A stretch of 54,679 nucleotides of DNA, taken from contig NZ_JYOO01000031.1 in the NCBI RefSeq assembly GCF_000956595.1, forward strand, positions 1-54,679. The letters are read 5' to 3'. Made by a program: the position numbers and the translations under genes. A model generated the notes under the pieces. That model made no database searches. It saw only the letters and a program-made list of their open reading frames with translations, and had not been told where the DNA came from. The DNA is from Priestia aryabhattai B8W22. Its GTDB lineage: Bacteria; Bacillota; Bacilli; Bacillales; Bacillaceae_H. Shown one piece after another: positions 7,093 through 14,424 of the stretch. Every line of letters starts with the position of its first letter. Positions within the stretch are counted from its first letter, which is position 1.

Positions 7093-7114
7093 AAATTACC
7101 TCCAATATGCCTTT

Positions 7115-7420
7115 TTAGTCTCCTGCTATAGATATTTTTTGGATTTCGTGATTACTCAATATTTTTATTAATTCACTTAATGCTGAATGATAATCTTTAG
7201 GGATAAATATTTTTATGTTCTCTAAATCCTTTATAAATTTATCAATTTCGTCTCGATCAAATTCTACGTTAGTCAAATAATAATCTCTAATTTTTCTTAA
7301 ATACAAATAACTTCTCCAGTTATTATTTGTGTAAAACAGAGCATCATGTAGTGACTCCTCAATTTCTTTAAAATCAAGATACTGATCTTCTTTGCCGTAC
7401 ATCTCCATATCAAGTCCCAT
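7115..7420 (-). CDS. hypothetical protein, 101 aa
   Basis: ATG behind GAGGGAAG. Begins MGLDMEMYGKEDQYLDFKEI, an opening seen in many short Bacillus proteins of unknown function. The rest is an amphipathic helical protein rich in Tyr, Asp and Lys. First or second gene of the 7517-7115-6535-5918 leftward run (96 bp from the DUF3885 gene, 22 bp to the next). Confidence 0.7.
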   Translation of the reverse strand: MGLDMEMYGKEDQYLDFKEIEESLHDALFYTNNNWRSYLYLRKIRDYYLTNVEFDRDEIDKFIKDLENIKIFIPKDYHSALSELIKILSNHEIQKISIAGD

Positions 7421-7516
7421 GTACTTCCCTCACTTTCTAATTAATTTATCTACCTAAAATAATTATGCTTTATGAATATTTTTCCTCTAATTAATCGCAT
7501 TTAGCTCAAGAATCCT

Positions 7517-8188
7517 TTATTTAAAAAGTTGATTAATCTCTGTTCGACAATTTTCATCGACTAAGTGATAGTACTTTTCATAAGTTGAGCGTATAGACTC
7601 TTTGTCCCTGGCAATGACTTCACAGCCTCTATCGTCGTAGATAAAAAAGATAAGATTTTTAGTTACATTCACGAAAAATAAATCTGGATAGTACGAACCT
7701 GCTATTTTACCTAATTTAGGCTTCAAGGGAAAATCCTCATTACAAGCAGCTTTAATTAATAAGGTGTATCTAATATCTTGTTTACGACAGCGTAAATAAA
7801 ATTGGGAGGTGCTATACTCATCAGCATCTTCCTCCTCACCAAATACATAAGGTAAAGTTTTATGTTTTAAACTAAATTTTAAGTCTTTATCCTTTATATA
7901 GCGATTATAGACCTTTATTCGCTGTCCTCTGTTTTTAGAGGTTTTGTACTGATAAACATTTGTAACAAGAATTATTTCGTCATGTAAAGAAAATAAATCG
8001 TTAAAAATAGATAATGCTTGACTGTATACTTGTTCAAATCGATTAAGGTTTATCTGGTCCTTTTCACTTGTGAATTGATAAATTTCATTTCCTAATTCAA
8101 AGTGAATACCTGTATTCCATTGATAATAAAGGCTTGGCTTCAAAATAAGACTTGGAAAATTGATATTAAGGTATTCCTTTAACTCCAT
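7517..8188 (-). CDS. DUF3885 domain protein, 223 aa
   Basis: ATG with GGAG and AGAGG upstream. The DUF3885 pattern is strong: GIHFELGNEIYQF, NRFEQVYSQALSIFNDLF with H-D-E-I-I-L-V, LRCRKQDIRYTLLIKAACNE, then LFFVNVTKNLIFFIYDDRGC followed by EVIA and a C-terminal Y-E-K-Y-Y helix. The family is soluble, of unknown biochemistry, and often encoded near polymorphic toxins. It opens a leftward run of four genes. No promoter is recognised with confidence in 8189-8280. Confidence 0.85.
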   Translation of the reverse strand: MELKEYLNINFPSLILKPSLYYQWNTGIHFELGNEIYQFTSEKDQINLNRFEQVYSQALSIFNDLFSLHDEIILVTNVYQYKTSKNRGQRIKVYNRYIKDKDLKFSLKHKTLPYVFGEEEDADEYSTSQFYLRCRKQDIRYTLLIKAACNEDFPLKPKLGKIAGSYYPDLFFVNVTKNLIFFIYDDRGCEVIARDKESIRSTYEKYYHLVDENCRTEINQLFK

Positions 8189-8341
8189 AAGCCTCTAACT
8201 CCATTCTTTCGCTCATTATTTAGTAATATTCTCATTGTACTAAACTACCCCATTAGCATAATAGAAAATGCTGTTGTTTTTGTCATATTAATTTATCGAA
8301 GATATGATACATAATTATTGTTTAAAATTATCTATCATAAA

Positions 8342-8371
8342 AAGTCCGTAAAAATATAAATTTCCGGACTT
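8342..8371. repeat. short inverted repeat in the 8189-8473 intergenic region
   Basis: AAGTCCG and CGGACTT arms 16 bp apart. On the minus strand it is followed by a TTTTTATG run. The region is otherwise AT-rich, and a weak, uncertain resemblance to the array repeat occurs near 8242-8268. Confidence 0.45.
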
Positions 8372-8473
8372 ATGTGCTCTAATATCTTGAAAAAGCTCCT
8401 TTGTATGTACTGTTGTGAATAAAAAGTTATTATGGTATAAATCTACTATAATATAACAAAGTAGGTAATTTAT

Positions 8474-8899
8474 ATGTCGAAAGGTAAAAGTTTTTTGATT
8501 TTATTTGTTCTATTGATTTCTATTGCTCTTTTCTTTTTTGTACTCAAAGAAGATGGAGAAATCAAAAGAGATAATATAGAAATAGGATATAAAACAAATG
8601 ATGAATCTCAACAAATTATTAATCCACGAAATAAGGTGGATCGAAACAAGGAAATAATTGTATCTGCACATTTCAAAGCCAATTCGGGAAAGGAAAAACA
8701 AAATAAAAGGTTTGTACTAAACTTAGCTAATATCGAGGATAAGAGCAATGTTTTAATAAAAAAAACTATTCCTAATGATGAGGGTACTTCGGGTTATGAA
8801 TTTAAAATTAGTCCAGGGAAACTATCTGCGGGAAAGTACCAATTTTCTTTGTATAGAGATAATAATTTGAGCGTAGAAAAAGTCTTTACATTTAAATGA
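8474..8899 (+). CDS. membrane-anchored extracytoplasmic protein, 141 aa
   Basis: ATG with AGTAGG upstream. Residues 6-24 (SFLILFVLLISIALFFFVL) form a signal anchor. The remainder is a Lys/Asn-rich, probable beta-sandwich domain with KEIIVSAHFKANSG and KLSAGKYQFSLYRDN, like an Ig-like or intracellular-proteinase-inhibitor-like domain. No catalytic motif and no firm family. It is monocistronic. Confidence 0.7.
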   Translation: MSKGKSFLILFVLLISIALFFFVLKEDGEIKRDNIEIGYKTNDESQQIINPRNKVDRNKEIIVSAHFKANSGKEKQNKRFVLNLANIEDKSNVLIKKTIPNDEGTSGYEFKISPGKLSAGKYQFSLYRDNNLSVEKVFTFK

Positions 8900-9312
8900 T
8901 AGAGAATATGTCGTCCGTAAAAGTATACTTTTTTGAACTTTTGATTTATATAGAAAATGTATCATTTTCACCGTTCGTTTAAGTTTTGAAATAATATACG
9001 AACGTTCTCTAAAACACATAAAACTTTGCGAACGTTCTTGTTAGAAAAAAATGATGGATTCAAATCGAATCTTGATAGTGTGTTAGAACAAATAGCTTAA
9101 AAATAGTAGGGTTCCACATCAAACTTTTAATATAAGTTTTGAAAAAGAAATGTGGCCAGCTTGAGATGAAAAATAATTGCTTATAGTCATATCTAAAAAA
9201 ACACACCTTATTTAATTAATAGGATCTTCTCTCATTATTTCTTTATATTGAAAGAGCTTTATTTACATACGGTGTTTTACACCCTTAATCATGTGGAAAC
9301 CAATAAGTGCAA
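8900..9312. other. gene-poor AT-rich stretch with a decayed reading frame
   Basis: No intact gene is seen. A start-less plus-strand frame from about 8990 to TAA 9098-9100 ends FLLEKNDGFKSNLDSVLEQI plus A, which reads like the C-terminus of a real helical protein. It may be the remnant of a deleted accessory gene. Confidence 0.35.
8999..9038. repeat. duplicated CGAACGTTCT element
   Basis: CGAACGTTCT occurs at 8999-9008 and again at 9029-9038. Each holds the palindrome GAACGTTC, and the centres are exactly 30 bp apart. A related CCGTTCG lies at 8971. Confidence 0.5.
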
Positions 9313-9355
9313 AAAAACTGGACCTAGATTTAAAATAATCGAAGGTGCAGTTTTT
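9313..9355 (-). terminator. intrinsic terminator
   Basis: AAAAACTGGACCT (plus) pairs with AGGTGCAGTTTTT at 12 of 13 positions. It lies 25 bp 3' of the minus-strand gene at 9381. Confidence 0.8.
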
Positions 9356-9380
9356 ATTAAACATTGTAATTTAATCTTCC

Positions 9381-9926
9381 TTATTCAATTCCCCAATAGA
9401 AAATTGAGTCCATTCCATACTCATCTTCACTGATGAAAATGCCAAATTTCTCATCAACATTTATGAGTATGAACCAGAAATAAGCTTCAGAATTATTAGC
9501 TTCTGTATAATATAATACACTTTCTAAGTTTTCATAAAAATCTTTTAATTCAATTATTAAATTAGGCAATTGTTCATGTTTTCTACCATTGTAAATTACA
9601 ACTTTTTGATTAAGATAACCCTTTATTTTGTTTTGAAATTCTTCTAATTCAACTTTTATTCTTTGTTCATCATGTTTGAAGAATGCCTTAAGTTTAAGCT
9701 TTGACGAATAAATAAACTCTAGTTTGTCCAAGTAAACTTTTTCGTTATTTATCTCAAACGATGAAATATCTGGAATGCATTTTTTGAAATCTTCTTCAGC
9801 TCTTTTTAAGTAGTTTTTTCTCTTTAATTCAGCTATTTTTTCTTTTCTTAAATAGTTATCTATTGTTCTTCCCTCGCTTTTTGTATCCTGAACGATTTTC
9901 TGGGTAATGGGTGCTTCTTTAATCAT
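9381..9926 (-). CDS. hypothetical protein, 181 aa
   Basis: ATG with AAGGTAG upstream. The N-terminal 60 residues are a charged helix (EGRTIDNYLRKEKIAELKRK), probably a coiled coil. The C-terminal part is beta-rich and acidic and ends ISEDEYGMDSIFYWGIE. Soluble and not recognised. The style (small, acidic, aromatic C-terminus) is like the immunity-type proteins to the left, and this gene appears to close the accessory island. Confidence 0.7.
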   Translation of the reverse strand: MIKEAPITQKIVQDTKSEGRTIDNYLRKEKIAELKRKNYLKRAEEDFKKCIPDISSFEINNEKVYLDKLEFIYSSKLKLKAFFKHDEQRIKVELEEFQNKIKGYLNQKVVIYNGRKHEQLPNLIIELKDFYENLESVLYYTEANNSEAYFWFILINVDEKFGIFISEDEYGMDSIFYWGIE

Positions 9927-10004
9927 ATCTACCTTTTTTATAAGGATTTAATCTATCTATCACGTGAAAATACGGACCTCTTCCATTTGCATTCCAGTAC
10001 AGTA

Positions 10005-10039
10005 AAAAACCCGTGGGTATAGTATAACCCACGGATTTT
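10005..10039 (-). terminator. intrinsic terminator
   Basis: AACCCGTGGGT pairs with ACCCACGG plus a T-tract. The A-tract on the plus strand supplies the U-run for the minus-strand GNAT gene. Confidence 0.8.
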
Positions 10040-10040
10040 C

Positions 10041-10499
10041 TTACAGCTCTTTTTCCAAGCAGTTAACTTGATTATGATGCAGCGGCTTAGTGGCGTACTG
10101 GGTAAAACCAAGGCGTTCCCAAAACAGCTTGGCTCTAGGATTTTGAGACAGAACCCCAAGACGTAGAACGGAAATTCCCTCTTCTTTTAGCTTGTCTTCA
10201 AACGCTAGATACGCCTGCGTTCCGAAACTGAAATTGTGATAGGCGCTATGAATAATAAAAGCTCCAATCCACGGATGATCATCGTTAGGATTTTGCTTCA
10301 TGTAATCAATAACCCCTACGTATGTATCGTCGGCTTTTATAAAATAACTGTCTGTTTTTTCGTTCATGTATTCTTTAAAAAGCTCTTCTTCCCTTCGCTC
10401 TTTTTTGCCGTTTTCTAACACGTTATAAGCTTCGTTTGAATTGATAATCTCTGACACAATATACATCGTGTCAGCTGTAATGGGTTCAAATGAGATCAT
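10041..10499 (-). CDS. GNAT family N-acetyltransferase, 152 aa
   Basis: The start chosen is the ATG at 10499 (MISFEPITADTMYIV), with AGAAGGGAAG upstream. It overlaps the end of the acyl-CoA ligase gene by 14 bp. GNAT features: a central VGVIDYMKQNPND strand, the acetyl-CoA loop region around HNFSFGTQAYLAFEDKL, and the C-terminal LSQNPRAKLFWERLGF motif. The substrate is unknown. Translational coupling to the ligase suggests a shared role, but many GNATs are passengers. Confidence 0.85.
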   Translation of the reverse strand: MISFEPITADTMYIVSEIINSNEAYNVLENGKKERREEELFKEYMNEKTDSYFIKADDTYVGVIDYMKQNPNDDHPWIGAFIIHSAYHNFSFGTQAYLAFEDKLKEEGISVLRLGVLSQNPRAKLFWERLGFTQYATKPLHHNQVNCLEKEL

Positions 10500-11919
10500 A
10501 TGTCTTCCCTTCTTTCTCTGTAAAGTAGCTGTATATCGTTGCTTTGTCAATTTTACCATTTTTCATTCGCGGAAAGGACGTTAAAATTCTCCATACGCGC
10601 GGGATTTTATAAGCAGATACTTGTTTTGTCAGCGCTTGTCTTACTTCAGAAAGAGAAATGTTCTCTAAAACAATTGCTGCACCTACGACTTCTGAACGTT
10701 CAGCATCTACTACACTAAAAACGGCTGCTTCGCTAACGCCCGGTATTTGTAAAAGCAGCTCTTCAATTTCTTCAGCATATACTAAGCTTCCGCTGCTTTT
10801 AATCACATTTTTATCTCTCCCTACGATGGTAATGCTTCCGTCTTGAAGCTGAACCGCAATATCGTGTGACGTAACATATCCGTTAAAAAATGAGCGGTCC
10901 GTTTCTTCGCTGTCCTTAACAAACCCTTCGAATGCTTGAGTTGTTTTTACAAATAACGTTCCTTTGTTTCCTTTTTCTACTTCTTTTCCACGTTCGTTCA
11001 GGATTAAAACGTCTACACTGTCAACAGGATAACCTACTGTATGAGGCAGCGTTTTAGCGGTATGTGGTGAAAGTACCGTAACAAATCCCATTTCAGAAGA
11101 TCCGTAATATTCATAAAGAGAGGCAACAGGAAACGCTTGTGAAAATTTCTTCCGAACGGAAGGAGATAATTTATTTCCTACTGAAATTACGGTCTTTGGC
11201 AGAAGTTGTTTTTCTTTTGATCTGCTTTGTGCATAACGAAGTAACGGAGAAATTAATGCGGGTGTAATAGACATACAGCTAGCTTCTTTGTTAAAAACAG
11301 ACGAAGGTGTAAATGCTTCTAGCATGAGAGCGTGCATGCCGCTGCAAAGCGCATGCAAAACCGGGTAAAGCTGGGCGGAATAAGAGATATGTAAAGGAAC
11401 AAGCACTTTGTCATGTTGCTCTAAAGAAAATATATCCGACCACTCTTGAAATGATGAAGACCAAGAATAATGCGATTTTACAAATCCTTTTGGTCTCCCT
11501 GTTGACCCAGAGGTAAATCCAAATAAAAATAGGTCGGATAGTTCATTTACTTGCCGTAAGGGCAGCATAGCTTTCTCTTCTCTTATTTTAGTTAGAGAAG
11601 ATGTTTGCCATAGCCAATTCGGGGATTGAATAGAAAAATAGGTATCCACTTCAGCCTCTGTTGACTCATTGTGTAAAAGCATTACAATTCCACCGGCTTT
11701 TAAAATCGCTAAAAATGACACCACAGCTGCTGCATTGTTTGCCATACTTAAAGCAACAAGCTCTCCTTTTTCCATCCCTTTTTCTTTCAGCTGTTTTTCG
11801 GCTTTGCATACACGATCCCACATTTGACTGTAGCTCAGCTCATTAATAGAATCCGAAAGTGCCAGTTTGTCAGGCGTTTGTTGGCACTGATAAAAAATTA
11901 GTTCTTCAATTCGTTTCAT
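10486..11919 (-). CDS. acyl-CoA synthetase (AMP-binding family), YhfT-like, 477 aa
   Basis: ANL-superfamily adenylate-forming enzyme: P-loop FGFTSGSTGRPKGFVKSHY, YEYYGSSEMG (A5), VTSHDIAVQLQDG (A7), VGRDKNVIKSSG, and the A10 lysine in PRMKNGKIDK. It should activate a carboxylic acid to acyl-AMP and acyl-CoA. It is divergent from bioY and a thiolase. The same trio exists in B. subtilis as yhfT-yhfU(bioY)-yhfS, so a role in making or scavenging a biotin precursor acyl group is plausible but not shown. It is short for the family (usually 500-560 aa). Confidence 0.88.
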   Translation of the reverse strand: MKRIEELIFYQCQQTPDKLALSDSINELSYSQMWDRVCKAEKQLKEKGMEKGELVALSMANNAAAVVSFLAILKAGGIVMLLHNESTEAEVDTYFSIQSPNWLWQTSSLTKIREEKAMLPLRQVNELSDLFLFGFTSGSTGRPKGFVKSHYSWSSSFQEWSDIFSLEQHDKVLVPLHISYSAQLYPVLHALCSGMHALMLEAFTPSSVFNKEASCMSITPALISPLLRYAQSRSKEKQLLPKTVISVGNKLSPSVRKKFSQAFPVASLYEYYGSSEMGFVTVLSPHTAKTLPHTVGYPVDSVDVLILNERGKEVEKGNKGTLFVKTTQAFEGFVKDSEETDRSFFNGYVTSHDIAVQLQDGSITIVGRDKNVIKSSGSLVYAEEIEELLLQIPGVSEAAVFSVVDAERSEVVGAAIVLENISLSEVRQALTKQVSAYKIPRVWRILTSFPRMKNGKIDKATIYSYFTEKEGKTYDLI

Positions 11920-11985
11920 TACTGCGTAAACTCCCTTTTTATTTTACTCTTAGTGTACCGTAAATGTAAATTTGAGAAAAGAAAA

Positions 11986-12016
11986 ATGTAAACTTATAAA
12001 AATATAAAGTTGACTA
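11986..12016 (+). promoter_or_regulatory. candidate BirA operator upstream of bioY
   Basis: Half-sites ATGTAAACTT (11986-11995) and AAGTTGACTA (12007-12016) form an imperfect inverted repeat with GTNAACTT arms and an 11-bp spacer, similar to Bacillus BirA boxes. It overlaps the -35 of the predicted bioY promoter, so biotin-loaded BirA would repress it. Confidence 0.65.
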
Positions 12017-12039
12017 ATTTAAGTTTAATAAGATAAGAT
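12010..12039 (+). promoter_or_regulatory. predicted bioY promoter
   Basis: TTGACT (12010-12015), 18-bp spacer, TAAGAT (12034-12039), 34 bp before the bioY start. Confidence 0.55.
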
Positions 12040-12073
12040 AGTCATGTTTTATCATACATAAAGGAGGTTTACG

Positions 12074-12631
12074 ATGAAAACAAAAGATATGACATACGTT
12101 GCTTTATTTACGGCTGTAATGGGAGCGCTAGGGCTTGTTCCTCCTATTTTCCTATCATTTACTCCCGTTCCTATTACTCTTCAAACGATGGGAGTTATGC
12201 TGGCAGGAGGTATTCTTGGGGCTAGATTAGGCGCATTAAGCCAATTTATTTTTTTATGTTTAGTAGCTGTAGGAGTCCCTTTGCTTTCTGGAGGGCGCGG
12301 TGGTATGAGCGTATTTTTTAGTCCAAGTGCTGGCTATTTAATCAGCTATATATTTGCAGCTTTCTTTATAGGATGGACACTATCCAAGTTGAAAAACCTT
12401 ACGTTTACAAAGGTATTCATAACAAATGTCCTGTTTGGAATTTTGCTAGTTTACGCTTTTGGCATTCCTGTACAAGCGATGCTACTTCACATACCGTTCT
12501 GGAAATCTCTTCAATTAAGTTTAGTTTATATTCCCGGTGACTGCATAAAAGCAATCATAGCGGCTTATTTAATTACAAAAGTCCGAAAAGTAGTAACCGT
12601 AACTGGTCGTTCCAATACGGCTTCTATGTAA
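12074..12631 (+). CDS. bioY: biotin transporter BioY
   Basis: 185 aa, AAGGAGG ribosome binding site. Six hydrophobic segments and the BioY signature TPVPITLQTMGVMLAGGILG near residue 30, then GGRGGMSVFFSPSAGYL. BioY is the biotin-binding S-component of an ECF transporter and can work with shared EcfAA'T or alone. Four bases separate its stop from the thiolase start region, so the two are one transcript, controlled by the BirA-type operator upstream. Confidence 0.95.
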   Translation: MKTKDMTYVALFTAVMGALGLVPPIFLSFTPVPITLQTMGVMLAGGILGARLGALSQFIFLCLVAVGVPLLSGGRGGMSVFFSPSAGYLISYIFAAFFIGWTLSKLKNLTFTKVFITNVLFGILLVYAFGIPVQAMLLHIPFWKSLQLSLVYIPGDCIKAIIAAYLITKVRKVVTVTGRSNTASM

Positions 12632-12638
12632 GGAAGTG

Positions 12639-13739
12639 ATGACTATCTACCAGGCGGCAGTTGTAAAAGCGAAGCGTACAGTGATTGGAAAAGAAAACGG
12701 CGCACTTAAGAATTTTCACGTTCAAGAGCTAGCGGCTCCTTTATTGAAACATCTTAGCGCTGGAATTGAACATGAAATTGATGACGTTATTTTAGGAAAT
12801 GTTGTAGGTCCAGGAGGAAACGTAGCTAGGCTTGCCGTTTTAGAAGCAGACCTCCCTTTTTCTATCCCGGGAATGACTATTGATCGTCAGTGCGGAGCTG
12901 GTTTAGAAGCGATTCGAATGGCCAGCTATTTGATAAAAGCAGGCGCTGGAACGTGTTATTTAGCTGGAGGCGTTGAAAGTACAAGTACTTCTCCTTTTGA
13001 AAAAAGAGCACGTTTTTCTCCTGATAAAATTGGTGACCCCGACATGGGAATTGCAGCAGAAAACGTAGCCCAGCAATACAACATATCTAAAGATCAGCAG
13101 GACAGATATGCTCTTTTAAGTCATGAAAGAAGCTGGGAGTCTTTTGAAAAAAGATTGTTTGAAGAAGAAACGCTTCCTCTTCCAAACGTGATGCACGATG
13201 AAGCATTTATGAAAAAACGAAACCTAACAAAGCTGCTGCAAAAAGCCAGCCCCGTCTTTTTGAAAAAAGAAGGCACCGTCACTGCAGCAAACAGCTGTGG
13301 AATTAATGACGGAGCCTGTATTACACTTGTGATGGAAGAGACAAAAGCACGTGCCTTAGGCTTTGAGCCCGTTTTACGTTTTATCGACGCCGATATTTCA
13401 GGAGTGTCACCTCTTTACCCTGCTATTGCGCCCGTTTCTGCGATTAAAAATATCTTGAAGCGAAATTCTCTTACGGTAGATGATATTGACTTATTTGAAA
13501 TCAATGAAGCCTTTGCCGTTAAAGTTGTCGCTTGTATGCAAGAACTGGGGATATTACAAGAGAAAGTGAATGTTCGCGGAGGAGCATTGACCCTAGGACA
13601 CCCTTACGGAGCGTCAGGAGCTATTTTAGCTACGCGTCTTTTTTATGAAAGCAAGCGCTGTGACGTGCGATATGTCATAGCTGCTTTAGGAAGCGGAGGC
13701 GGAATAGGAACAGCGGTATTATTTGAAGTAATCAAATAA
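12639..13739 (+). CDS. thiolase family protein (acetyl-CoA C-acyltransferase-like), YhfS-like
   Basis: 366 aa from ATG 12639. The in-frame GTG at 12636 overlaps the AAGGAAG ribosome binding site. Thiolase features: nucleophile Cys85 in DRQCGAGLEAI, NEAFAVKVVA, and His321 in GHPYGASGA. The second catalytic Cys, normally in a C-x-G-G-G-x-G motif near the C-terminus, is missing: the segment reads AALGSGGGIG with Gly351 at the Cys position. The enzyme may therefore favour a non-classical Claisen or hydrolytic step. It is co-transcribed with bioY and its family context matches B. subtilis yhfS. Length is slightly short (usual about 390). Confidence 0.85.
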   Translation: MTIYQAAVVKAKRTVIGKENGALKNFHVQELAAPLLKHLSAGIEHEIDDVILGNVVGPGGNVARLAVLEADLPFSIPGMTIDRQCGAGLEAIRMASYLIKAGAGTCYLAGGVESTSTSPFEKRARFSPDKIGDPDMGIAAENVAQQYNISKDQQDRYALLSHERSWESFEKRLFEEETLPLPNVMHDEAFMKKRNLTKLLQKASPVFLKKEGTVTAANSCGINDGACITLVMEETKARALGFEPVLRFIDADISGVSPLYPAIAPVSAIKNILKRNSLTVDDIDLFEINEAFAVKVVACMQELGILQEKVNVRGGALTLGHPYGASGAILATRLFYESKRCDVRYVIAALGSGGGIGTAVLFEVIK

Positions 13740-13749
13740 TACCGCTGTT
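13709..13749. terminator. bidirectional terminator between convergent genes
   Basis: A perfect 17-bp stem (AACAGCGGTATTATTTG and its complement) with a 7-nt loop, followed by TTTTT. Its left arm lies within the thiolase coding sequence. Confidence 0.85.
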
Positions 13750-13750
13750 T

Positions 13751-14407
13751 TTATGCCTTTTTTATTACATTATGTTTCATCAAATATTGCTCAATATCTT
13801 CAAATGTCTCAACTGGAACAAATGAAACGTTTTGTTCGCGCAGTAAATCTTGCAGAGCATCTTTCGCAAATGTAACATCTGCATATTTTGCCGGATGTGA
13901 ATCCGGCTCGCTGTCACCGGCAAAATAAATCGTTTCGTATGTCTCTTTTAGTTCTTTAATAACAGCCGATTTATCAATGCCGTAGCGTTCTGAATGCCAT
14001 CTGTGAGCAGGGTCTAGACGCAAGTGAACGTTGTTTTGATGGAAATATCCTTCATTCGAATAAACTTCAACTTTTTCAACACCGTATTTATCTAAAATCG
14101 GTTTAATATAGTACGTTGTTCCAGCGCTTAAAATATAAAAATCTCCGCCGTTTTTCTGAACAGCTTTAATAAAAGCGGGCACGTATTCATCAATTGGAAT
14201 ATTCACTACTTCTTCTAAAATTTTTGGTTCTTCTTGGTGAATGGATTGAAAAACAGTAGATAAAAAATCAATATCTTTCATTTCTCCTGCTTTCCATCGG
14301 TGGAAAAGTTCTTCACCTTCTGGAAAATACTTTTCAATCACAATCCAGTAAAAATCTTTTTTTGAAATGGTTCCATCAAAATCTGATACAAACGCCCATT
14401 TTTTCAT
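13751..14407 (-). CDS. MtnX-like HAD-IB phosphatase, 218 aa
   Basis: HAD motif I VSDFDGTISKKD, motif II LSAGTTYYIKPIL, motif III/IV around IYFAGDSEPDSHPAKYADVT. The overall layout is closest to MtnX, the methionine-salvage 2-hydroxy-3-keto-5-methylthiopentenyl-1-phosphate phosphatase, but no other salvage gene lies here, so the substrate is open. The CxxC-rich insert of B. subtilis MtnX is absent. The gene lies 17 bp after the SNF2 helicase gene in the same direction and is probably co-transcribed. GGATGTGTGAGGA precedes the ATG. Confidence 0.8.
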   Translation of the reverse strand: MKKWAFVSDFDGTISKKDFYWIVIEKYFPEGEELFHRWKAGEMKDIDFLSTVFQSIHQEEPKILEEVVNIPIDEYVPAFIKAVQKNGGDFYILSAGTTYYIKPILDKYGVEKVEVYSNEGYFHQNNVHLRLDPAHRWHSERYGIDKSAVIKELKETYETIYFAGDSEPDSHPAKYADVTFAKDALQDLLREQNVSFVPVETFEDIEQYLMKHNVIKKA

Positions 14408-14424
14408 TCCTCACACATCCTTTG

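Noticed and set aside
8242-8268. Another copy of the array repeat
   Set aside because: Match is patchy and needs several gaps.
8999-9038. LexA (DinR) boxes
   Set aside because: The Bacillus box needs GAAC-N4-GTTC. These sites have no spacer between GAAC and GTTC.
13751-14407. Methionine-salvage MtnX proper
   Set aside because: No other mtn genes nearby and the Cys-rich insert of known MtnX is absent, so only MtnX-like is claimed.
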